64,000 bases of DNA from Turbatrix aceti (lineage: Eukaryota; Nematoda; Chromadorea; Rhabditida; Panagrolaimidae). The DNA is taken from assembly GCA_963969345.1 (NCBI GenBank), contig OZ017768.1, positions 3,248,718 through 3,312,717 on the forward strand. Direction: 5' to 3'. The position numbers and the translations under genes are program-made. Shown in pieces: positions 47,169 to 56,725 of this stretch (position 1 is its first letter; every line of letters begins with the position of its first letter). A model generated the notes under the pieces. It made no database searches. It saw only the letters and a program-made list of their open reading frames with translations, and had not been told where the DNA came from.

Positions 47169-49587
47169 ATGCTCGTAGCCTTCCTCGTCGTCGTCGCCGG
47201 CGTCGTGTCGTCGCTGGCCGGCGGCTTCGACGACGCCGTCTGTCCAGAAGGCTGTCTCTGCGATGATTCTCACACGGTAAATCATTTTTTTTAAATTTTT
47301 TTTGCTCACCTGAGTCCCAAAATTAAAAAAGAAATTTTTCAGCTCTTCTGCAACGACGTCCCCATCCAGAGGGTACCTGTACAATGGCCAACCCACTTCC
47401 GAAAAATCATCCTGCGCAATACATCTCTGACCGCCCTGCACAAAAGCGCATTTCGCAAGTTCCACAGCCTCGAAGAGCTTCAAATCGAGGACAACGGCAT
47501 TCTCGGACACATTGAGAAATACGCTTTCAAGGGTCTCCACAAACTCAGGTGAGTGCCCTTCTTCGAACGATGTACATGCACTTTCAATGATTACAGGCAG
47601 CTCTCGGTCGAGAGAAATACTAAGCTCCGAGAAATCGTCAAATCCGCTTTTTCGGGTATCTCCAACGAAAATCTCCTCAAAATCCGGCTTGTCGGCAACG
47701 GCATCTCGGTAGTGAGGTCGCATGCATTCAAGTAGGTCTCCCAGATGTTTTAAAATGCATGTCTGCTTGTTTTTGTCCGGAGAGGGTTTTATGGCTTTGT
47801 TGGAAGTCTTTTTTTTTTGTTGTTGCGGGAAGCACCTCGGATACGAAAAAAAAACAAGTCTCGGGAGCTGCAGCCGGGCCCGAGGACTTTAACACAATTT
47901 CCCAGTGTGTGCCGCAGCCGTTGTGCGGTTTTTACGACACTCACAGGTGTCTTCTGTTCGGGAGAGAATTCACGGAGAGAGACAATTTTTTGTGACACAA
48001 AAAATTTGCCCTGCACGCACGAAAAACTCGTATACTTAAATATGTACGCGATTGTTAACACGACTCATTTTGCTCGTCGAACAAGCTATTTAGCAAGTTT
48101 GCTCCAACGGACGGACCGAGCGTGACAGTTGTCGACCCGGGCTGAGTTATGTGCCTCTCGCCACGCCGCGCTGACTGACCGGTGTCTTCTTCGGGGGCTC
48201 ATATTTCATCTTCGATCATCTCTACGGCCTTTTTTTTTTCAGAAATCTCAACAACATCCGCGAGCTGAGCATCGACGACAGATGCGTTCGCTTTGAACGC
48301 CACTCGCTGGGTGCCGTGTCAAAACTGGACTTTTTGACGCTCCGTGGCGTGTGTTCGCTTGAAGCCGGCACGTTTGAGAATACAACCCGTATCCACAGCC
48401 TTCGCATCGAAGACTCAACGTTCAATTTGTCTAGCAATGTCTTCGACGGCCTGTCGCACGTCAACCAGGTAAGCAGGGCCGGCTGGGAGGATGAAAAATG
48501 TCCTCGCAACTCGTCGGTGTTGCCGACAGTTTTTTTTATCTTGTCAAAACATTTATTTAGTGACAGGGGACAAATTTTGGTTTCTTGCAGAGTTTTTAAA
48601 CCAGCCAAAATTGTTTGAACCGCTCAACTCGAAAATCTTAAATTCGAATTTTTAGTTTATTTTTAAAACTTTTTTTACTTTTTTTTGAACCAGAAAACAG
48701 GTTTTTTAATAGCGAGAGCGGTACAAAAAATGCAAAAATGCGAATCGTTTTTTTAAATCAGAAAAATTTGCACAACAATCCAACAAAATCCAAAATTTTT
48801 TGAATTTTTTAAATCCAACAAAAACCAAAAAAAAATTTTTTGTATGAAAAATACTGTGTCAAAAATGTTAATAATCTTTTAATTTTACTAAACAGTAAAA
48901 AAATTTGATGCAATAACATAAAAATTTAAAAATTACACTTTTAATAAAAAAAATTACCTTTATTTTTTTTCGGCCGAATTTTACATTTTTTTTCAACACC
49001 GATTTTTCCCTAATTCCTCACCCCTTTTCCAGATCCTGATGCAAGGCAACCGAATAGACAAAATAGACACCGGAGCATTCGCGGGCAGCTCAACCGTCGG
49101 ATCTCTGCAACTCCAGACCAACAAAATCGGTGCCATCGAGCCTCGGGCGTTCGACGGCACCGAGAATCTCGGAACGGTCACTCTGACTCAAAACACGATC
49201 AACTCGCCTCTCGAGTCGGCAGAATGCATCGCGAGCGAAGCGCAGAACTTTGTCTTCAGCGACAACACCGTGTACTGCAGCTGCCCGCTCCGATGGGTCA
49301 AGGACTACCCCGATCGCTCCGTGCTCAAGGAAAACTTCTGCGGCCGGGAGGAGGCGTTTCGGGCTTTGCTGTATTTTGAGCCCCGGGGCTGTCCGACCCC
49401 GGCTCCGTCTTCGTCCCCGAAATCGCCGGCATCGAATGCGATGACGACGACTTTGGCGACGACTCGTCGACTTCAGGAACCTGCCAAGCGGGTATTAAAC
49501 GCCGCGTTCTCCCCGACCATGTCCATGTCACTTACTGCCAACATCCTCGTTTTCTTCCTCATCGGTGGATTCGGATTCGGATTCTAA
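47169..49587 (+). CDS. Extracellular leucine-rich-repeat protein
   Basis: Exons 47169-47276, 47343-47548, 47597-47731, 48243-48468 and 49033-49587 keep phase and give 409 residues. Exon 1 encodes a signal peptide followed by an LRRNT cap (CPEGCLC). Exons 2-5 carry about eight LRRs (for example LHKSAFRKFHSLEELQIEDN, KLREIVKSAFSG, IDTGAFAGSSTVGSLQLQTNKI). An LRRCT-like cap follows (CIASEAQNF, YCSCPLRWVKDYP, NFCGREEA, PRGC). After a Ser/Pro/Thr stalk the protein ends in a hydrophobic stretch (LTANILVFFLIGGFGFGF) with no cytoplasmic tail, typical of a GPI-anchor signal. It is likely a cell-surface adhesion or receptor protein of neurons or epidermis; the exact orthologue is not recognised. Confidence 0.88.
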
Positions 49588-49796
49588 TCCGCCTCCGCTG
49601 CCATCATTCTTTCTGGGTCACTCGTGTTTTTCTTTGTTTTTTGAATTATCAGGTCATCAGGATTCGAATTTCTATGCAAATTATCAACAACCGTAATAAA
49701 ATGCTGAAAACTAAAAACACATCTGCGCAAGAAAAGTCCTCAGTTTCTCAGTCAGTCAGTTGTTGGCACACCGCGGTGCGCCGGCCAGCCTGAAGG

Positions 49797-50650
49797 ATGA
49801 TACAAACCATCTTCTTCGCGTGCCTCGTGCTCTGCGCGTTCTGCGTGGGTGCGTTTACGCAGAGATACTTCCAGGTGATACACGACGAGGAGGCTGACAT
49901 CATCGCTGTAAGCCAAAAACGCAATCACCAACACCATACTGAAAACAAAACTGCACGTAAGTGTAATTTTCTTACATTTTTTTTTGTTGAAAACTCGTAC
50001 AAAAGTGTAAGATTTTTTTACAAAAAAATGGAATTTTTACAAAAACAAGAATTCCTTATAAAATTTTTTTTTACAAAAAATAAAATTCTTACAAAAAAGG
50101 AATTTTCATAAAAGCGTACGAATTTCTTATAAAAATTTTAATTTTTGCAAAAATGTTAGAATTTTTTACAAAAAAAAAGAATTTTTGTAAAAAAGTAAAA
50201 ATTTCTTACAAAAAAAAAGAAGTAAAATGCAAAATCTAAGAAATTCGTTTACACAAAATGTAAGAATTTATTTTAAAAAGAAAATTTCCTACAAAAACGT
50301 ACGAATTCCGTACAGAATTTTTTTTACAAAATTTTGAATTTCTCACAAAAATGAAATTTTTACAAAAATGCAAGAATTTTTTACAAAAAATGGAATTTTC
50401 ACAAAAACGTACAAATTTTTTGCAAGAAATATTATTTTTACAAAAAACGCAAGACTTTTTTTCACAAAAAAATGTAAGACTTTTTTTTTCAGTGCCCCGA
50501 CGCAGTCGCCAAAAAATGCCAAAAATGGACGACGCCGGAGATTGTCCGGCATTCACTGCCCTCCCAAAAACTGAAATCTTCGTCTGTACCGCGAGTCAGT
50601 GCGGCGCGATCGACGATGACACCCATACTGCTATGCAGATCGAACTTTGA
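49797..50650 (+). CDS. Small secreted protein, unknown family
   Basis: Exons 49797-49956 and 50493-50650 join as C|TG to give 105 residues. The N-terminus is a strong signal peptide (IFFACLVLCAFCVGAF). The mature part is hydrophilic with Lys/His/Asn runs, a dibasic PRRSRQK segment that could be a processing site, and a C-terminal part with three Cys (GDCPAFTAL, FVCTASQCGAI). The start lies only 209 bp after the LRR gene's stop on the same strand, and TTTCTCAG acceptor-like sites (about 49745) precede it. It may be a downstream operon gene. I do not recognise a family. Confidence 0.65.
49957..50492 (+). repeat. Degenerate short tandem repeats filling an intron
   Basis: Nearly the whole 536-nt intron is a series of variants of a roughly 16-20 bp unit resembling ACAAAAATGTAAGAATTTTT. 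The unit contains splice-donor-like GTAAGA words. Confidence 0.8.
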
Positions 50651-50847
50651 CCACCTCCCACCCATCCAACCTGCGCCAGTCGTATTCGTGCTCGTGCTCA
50701 CATTTTACACGTTATTTCGCGATTACGTCCACCGTTGGACAATGTTTGAATGATAAATAACACACACACACCAAGAAATCCAGTCATCAGATCAGAACAG
50801 ACAGTTGGTGCTCGTGCTCCTGCTCATGCTCGTGATCACCGGCTTGC

Positions 50848-52658
50848 TTACAGAACACGGAGACGCCGAGGGCCGTAGAGGAGGATGTAGGCAATGTGCC
50901 AGTCACCGCCGCCGGAGAGTCGAAGGACGTCGTCTTCGGAGACGGGCTGGACTTCGTCGTCGTTGCACATGACCCAGCCGTTGTCCTTCGTCCGGGCCCA
51001 GCCGACGTAGTGTCCCGAGTTGCTGCTGCGGCCCTTGTGCGTGATGATGCCCTGGAGCTCGTAGAATCCGCTGTTGTTGGAGCCCGGGTCGTCTTCGAAG
51101 CTGAACGGCGCGAAGGGCTTGTCCTTGAGCGGATCTTTTTCGCCCGAAATCTTAGCCTGGGCCATGATGTCGACCATTTTGTCGTCGAATTCCTTGAAAC
51201 GAGCGCGCATTGGGGCGAGTTTTTCCTTGAGAGCCGGCGTGCAAAGCTGGAGCACGTCCAGGATGACCGGGAATTTGACGTCCTTCAGAATCTTCGCACT
51301 GATGTTCTTATTCTCCTTGTAGAAGAATCGGACCTCGCAGATCGAAAGATAAGCTGGGAGCCGAGAAATGAGGGTGGTCTTTTCGAAAATCGCATCACGA
51401 CCCAACTTTGGGCTGTTCTTCGTGACGTGCTCCGAGGTTTTTCCAATGCCCAGCTGGAGATATTTCACCTCAGACGTCAAAAAGCAGCTCAGCTCGTGAA
51501 AGTGCTCTTCAGAAGTCTGAACCTCAGATTCGTCCTCTGTGTTCTTGAGGACGACTTCGTGGGTGCCGCTCATGAATTGCTTGAAGCTGACGTCGCTGGA
51601 GAGCTTCAGCTGGTCGAAGAGCGCCTGCAGGATGAGTGTGAAGCACTCGTTCGCGTCCTGCTGCTCGCTCATGCCGCGCTCGTCTTTCGAGGCGAATTGG
51701 GGGAAGACGGATCGCAACAACTGAAAAAAAACGGCCTTTAAAGGCCCAAAACAAGCGAAAATCAATGCATTGTTTTGGTAAAACTAAAAAAAAAATCGGC
51801 ATACCTTTTTTTTAAATCTAAAGTTTTATATACTAAAAAGAAGGTCAAAATGTGAATTTAACGGTTTCCATAGCAAAACGTTCGGGAGAAAAATTTTAAC
51901 TTTCGTGACCATTTTTTGGAGTTTTCGGATATAAAAACCCCAAAATTTTCAGAAAATCGACTCAAAAACCCGAAATTTCAAATTCCGGTCAAATACGGTT
52001 AAAAAACCAACCTGAACAAAGATACTCGGGGTCACAGCCTTGTTGTCGGACCTGGCCATGATGCTGAAGAGCGTCTTGACACCTGCCGTCACCTTGACTT
52101 CGTTGGTGATAACCGGCGGAGGTGCATAGTTGTCGCAGGCTTCTTGCAACTCGTTGATAGTCTAAAAAACCATTTTTGGAGTTAAAAACTGTTTATGGCC
52201 TAAAAACAAAAAAAAAACCCAGAAAAACGAAAAACTCACTCGAAGAACCTGCAAAGTCGCATTGAGGTAGCACGTGTTGCCGAGATTGGTCAGTCCAGCC
52301 GGAAGCAAAAGCTTGGACTCGCTGGGATCACTGGCGTCTTCGTTCTGCAACGCAGCGATGGTTTCGGCAGACGGCTGGGTCGGAATTTCGCCGATCGTGC
52401 CGAGGAGCATGAGCAGATCGCCTTCGTTGAGCTTGATATTGCCCCAGTCTTCGTCGGGTAGCGTCTTGCCCTAAAAACGAGCCAAACGATGTAATCCTAA
52501 CTGCCAGAGGGGAAACCCACCTTGTAGACCACCTTCTGGCGGGAAGGAACGACGCCGGTCAACTCAAATAGCTGACTCTTGAAAATCAGAGGCTCCATAT
52601 CGAGGTCAGCATTGACCTCGTATCGCTCGCGTCCCCATTTAACGCTCACCTTCGGCAT
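50848..52658 (-). CDS. usp-14: Ubiquitin carboxyl-terminal hydrolase 14
   Basis: Proteasome-associated deubiquitinase that trims ubiquitin chains from substrates. Minus-strand exons 52658-52521, 52470-52240, 52161-52012 and 51720-50848, all phase 0, give 463 residues. A ubiquitin-like domain occupies about residues 1-75 (MPKVSVKWGRERYEV). The USP Cys box GLTNLGNTCYLNA has catalytic Cys at about residue 113. QQDANECFTLIL marks the conserved QQDA segment. The His box GRSSNSGHYVGW has catalytic His near residue 410, followed by the NDDEVQPVSEDD Asp/Asn region. All catalytic positions are present, and the length is slightly under that of vertebrate USP14. Confidence 0.96.
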
Positions 52659-52886
52659 CCTGGGATTGTAAAACAGACGGGAGTGCAAAGCCAAGACCGA
52701 GTGAATAATAAAAAAAAGGATGACAATTCTTTTGGGCGCAGCGGAGGGACAAATGCGTGTCGGGAACACCGAGTGCCTGTTGACAGTGCAAATTCCCTTG
52801 GGCGAGGAACACTTTGTACGCATAATCGGGGATTTTATGCTGCGCTCCAGAGATTTGTTTATTATCCCCGGCACTTGAATCGAATC
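52659..52886. promoter_or_regulatory. Bidirectional promoter interval usp-14 / LIPT1
   Basis: The two start codons are head to head, separated by 228 bp, so this short interval probably contains both core promoters and 5' leaders. Confidence 0.5.
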
Positions 52887-54023
52887 ATGAAGAACAAGTG
52901 CACTGTTATCTGGTCCAGGTGTAAGAGCATTTTCGAGAATCTCGCGCTTGAAGAATGGATTTTTCGTCGACATGATTTCGAGAAGGGCGGCGAAGTTTTG
53001 CTTCTGTGGAGGTGAGTTTTTCGCGTTTTTTTAACTCTTTCGAAAGCTTCTGTGGTCAGCAACAGACCGGCAGCCGTCATCGGGCGCCACCAGAATCAGT
53101 ACGTCGAGGTAAACGTGCCTCTGGCGCTGGAGCAGGGCATAGACGTCGCCAGAAGGCACAGCGGCGGTGGAGCGGTCTTTCACGGACTCGGAAACCTCAA
53201 TCTCTCTCTCATGACGACCCACGCCAATCACAATCGGGCTGCTAACCTGAGATGGATCACCCATGCTCTTAACGTCACTTTTGGGACGAGGGTGGGTTAT
53301 TGGGCTTTTTTTGCAATTTTTGTATCGCTAGAATCATTTTTTGCATTGTTTTTAAGTTATTGAGCTTTTTTTGGCATTTTTAACCGCCAGAATCATTTTT
53401 GCTCTGTTTTTGACTGATCCAGATTTTTTATGACATTTTTAACCGCCAGAATAATTTTTGATCTATTTTTCATGTTTTTTCAGCTGATCCCGACAAAACG
53501 CGACGACATTGTTTTCTCCGACGAACGAAAAGTCAGCGGTACGGCAGCCCGCATTGCCCGTAACCGTGCGTATCACCACCTGACGCTACTCGTCGACGAA
53601 GATCTCAGCATGCTGCGCCAAGTGCTCCGCTCCCCTCTGGCACCCCGGATCGAGACAAACGCGACGCAGAGCGTCCGCGCGAAAGGCGTCGGCTGTCTGG
53701 GACAGGCAGTTCCCGGAATCGGCGTCGGAGAAGTCCAGCAACTCCTTATCCAGGCTTTTATTTCCCAGTTCAAGGAACTCGAGTACGACGAAGTCGAATC
53801 CATTTCCGAAGTCACTCATCCTGGAATCGGGGAAGCTCTCGCCGAGCTGAGATCATTCGAATGGCTGCAGGGCAAGTCGCCACGCTTCACTCTCGACAAG
53901 GATCTTGTTGTGACGAAAGGCATCGTGACAGCGTCTGCTTCGAGGCCAGAAATTGTAGGTGCGCCTTTTTCCCACGAATTGGCACTGCCGGGACCGGATT
54001 CGAGTGCCGAGGCGACTGCGTGA
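52887..54023 (+). CDS. LIPT1: Lipoyltransferase 1-type lipoate ligase (LIPT1)
   Basis: Mitochondrial enzyme of the LplA/LipB fold that moves lipoyl groups onto 2-oxoacid dehydrogenase E2 subunits. Exons 52887-53011, 53060-53291 and 53484-54023 join in phase to give 298 residues. Motifs in order: NLALEEWI, VIGRHQNQYVEVN, the signature RRHSGGGAVFHGLGNLN, KVSGTAARIARNRAYHHLTLL (the KxSG catalytic lysine region) and EWLQGKSPRF near the C-terminus. The start is the first in-frame ATG. It leaves only about 15 residues before the fold, so a longer mitochondrial leader may be missing. Acceptor choice at 53059 gives WSNRPAAVIGR, which matches the family. It appears intact. Confidence 0.93.
53302..53475 (+). 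repeat. Three tandem 58-bp units in LIPT1 intron 2
   Basis: Units share TGCATTTTT, AACCGCCAGAATCATTTTTG and CTGTTTTTGA-type words. The second and third are most alike. Confidence 0.8.
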
Positions 54024-54876
54024 AAAGTGATTGCGGGAAGAATAAAGTTTTATCGAAATTGTGGAATGCACAAAAAAATATGGAACGAGGGAGCAAAATC
54101 GGGGCTTGAAAATGTTGTAAAAATCATTCAAAAAACCATTTTAAAAAATTGGTTTAAAAAAATTATCGTAGAAGCGGATAAAAATTTTTGAGTCCAAAAA
54201 TGTTCAATGTAACCAAATCGTGCTTTTTTTGAATTTTCATAATTTTTTTTACAAAAAAAAAAAACTTTTTTGACATCATTTTTTTGAACAAAAATTATGT
54301 ATTATTTTTTACATAAAAAACAAAAAAAAATTTTTTTTATAAAAAAAATCAAAAAAATAGAATTTTTTTTTTCATAAAAACAAAAAATAGAAATTGTTTT
54401 TCATCTGAACCCAAATTCTGACTTTTTGGATCGGGTACCCGAAAATTTCAAGTTCGGGTATTCGAAAACCCAAAAAATAGTCACGAATCTAATTTTCTTT
54501 CCAAAAACCTTTTCTAGTCCAAAAAAGTTTTTCAATTGACTTCTCAAGTGCAACTCTTGCTCCAGCCATGGTATATAAAATTTCGGAATTTAGAGTGTAC
54601 CTAAAATTTCAGTTTTTGGGTCTGATACCTAAATTTTTTAGGTCCGAGTTTTTTTTTAAGGCACTGATCGCAAAATGATAGATAGGCTAAAGTTCACCAA
54701 AATGTGTTTTCGTGACCTTGGCCTGCGGGCCGATCGGTAGAGCAGTCGATTGCGTCCAGGCCATGACTCCGCCTTGTTTACGCCGATCGGCCGGCAGCCC
54801 CTGAGGCGCCACCTGCCGGCCGTTGGGCTGCCGGTGATCCAACCCAACTCGACTCAGTGCAACTCTTGCTCCAGCC
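54024..54876. other. AT-rich region with a duplicated leader fragment
   Basis: No gene is supported. The interval is dominated by A and T runs. A 26-bp word at 54547-54572 is repeated exactly at 54856-54881, where it forms the leader and start codon of the transthyretin-like gene. Confidence 0.6.
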
Positions 54877-56038
54877 ATGGTGCACCTCGTCGTCTGCCTC
54901 GCAGCTCTCCTCGCCGTCGCCTCGGCCGGCGTGCCATCCCTGCACTCTGCGGCCGTCAAGGGCCACCTCCTCTGCGGCAACAAAAACGTCGATGATGCCT
55001 ACGTTCGTCTTCTGCGGGTCCCACTTGAGGGCAAAAAAGTCAAAGATGCCGACAGTGAGTTTTTTTTATAAATTTTTTTATTTAAAAAAAATAAAAAAAA
55101 GGATTTTTTGCTTTTATAAAATTAGATTTTTTGTGCCGTTTCAGTCCTCAAAGAAACCCTCGACCAGCGCCAGACCAGCGGCGGCGGCCTCTTCGACGTC
55201 ACCGGCAACACCAACGGCCGAGCGCTCAACGAGACCTCGATCACTCCGGCCATTGCTATTTATCACAAATGCGACCTAAAGGCTGACTCGGTGAGTTGGT
55301 TGCTCGTAAACAACGTTTCTCGTATACGAAAGGGGATGATTAATTTCCAGTCCACCGTGATCGGGGCTCGGACGACCGGCCTGTTTCCGGGCACCTGTGG
55401 GCTTGGAAAATCTCATAACAAATTTAAATTTTATTTAAAAGTGCATGTGTCCATCTAACTGCCTGTTTTTTAGGTATAAAATCGAAAAAATGGGTCTAAA
55501 AAATTCTAAAATGGCCAACAAATAAAAAAAATCACGTGTTTTAGGATATTTTTTGTTAATATTTTTAAAGGTTACTTGAAAGTAAAATTTAAAAAAAAAC
55601 GTCAAACTTTATTTTTTGATGTCAAAGTAATCAAAAAAATGTTTGAAATACTTTTAAAACAAATTTATTGTAAAACAAAAAAAAATATCGAAAAAACCAA
55701 AGTTTGGCCACTTCAAAAAATTTGGAAACTTCAAAAAAATCCGTATCTTTTTGTAGAAAGTCTGGCGCCGCGTGCTGATCAAGGCCCCCCAAAAAGTCGT
55801 CAGTCCCGTCCGTATTCCCCGCACGACGCACGACATCGGCACGCTCAACCTCGAGATCACGTTCCCCGGCGAAGTCACCGACAAGGAATTCACGCCCGAT
55901 GCCAAGCCCCTCGTCGCCGCTGACAGCACTGCCCAGCCATCCGCCGCTTCCGCCTCCGCCAAGCCCCCGGCAGCCACCGTCGCGAGCCCTGGCCCCGCCT
56001 CCACGACCCCCAAGGCAGTTGCCTGGGTCGCTGAATAG
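54877..56038 (+). CDS. Transthyretin-like family secreted protein
   Basis: Nematode-specific secreted protein with the transthyretin-like fold. Exons 54877-55054, 55145-55290 and 55757-56038 keep phase and give 201 residues. It begins with a signal peptide (VVCLAALLAVASA). The family signatures are VKGHLLCGNKNVDDAYVRLLRV (strand A with Cys), a GGGLFDVTGNT turn corresponding to GxFxLxG, and AIYHKCD carrying the second conserved Cys. ITFPGEV follows. The C-terminal about 60 residues are an Ala/Pro/Ser/Thr tail (AKPLVAADSTAQPSAASAS) that is unusual for the family. No function is known for most members; matrix or signalling roles are inferred. Confidence 0.88.
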
Positions 56039-56308
56039 ATAAATAAAATAAATAGATCCATCCAGTCAAACAAAAATCAAATTTTATATAATGTAAAATG
56101 AAAAAAATCTGAATAAACCGACATCTGAGAAAAGCGGGGTCTTGCAACTAGATTATGACAAAAAAAACCGTAATTGAGAGGGCTCAAAAAAATGCACTCG
56201 TTTGCCGAAGGACGGGCGACAGGCAGGGAGAGCACCGGACGGGAGTGGACAAGAATGCATGGATTCGTGGACGGATAAGGCAGAAATGCTGAAATTTTTT
56301 GGGTGGGG

Positions 56309-56691
56309 TCATTCGGTCTTGCGCACCTTCTGGCGTCTGTTGCAGAACCAGACACGGACAACCTGAAAAAAAAAACAGGTTGAAAGCACGTTCGAAGTCG
56401 TTCGTGAACAAATTCAAAATTTATTGTTTATGTTCGTTCAAAAACAACAAAATTTTACAAATTATTAAATATACGTTGTTCGTGTTCGTTTACGAACATT
56501 TCTAAATTTTTCAGAAAAATAAAACGAACAAAATAGGCCCCCAATTTTGGGTATACATTTAAAAACTGGTGTTATTTGATAGAAAAAAAAACACAAAAAA
56601 GTGTAGGAAAACGTAAAAAAAACAGATTGTGTTCGTTCGTTCGCGAACGTGAACAAAGTATTCATGTTCGTTCGTTCGTATATATGAAAAG

Positions 56692-56725
<34 letters not shown>

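Noticed and set aside
54720..54775. tRNA-like words (GGTAGAGCAGTCGATTGC)
   Set aside because: No acceptor stem, anticodon arm or TTCGA arm can be paired around them.
56694..56723. About 30-base A-run as a retroposed poly(A) tail
   Set aside because: It lies inside the POU intron with no cDNA-like body or target duplication; simple slippage is enough.
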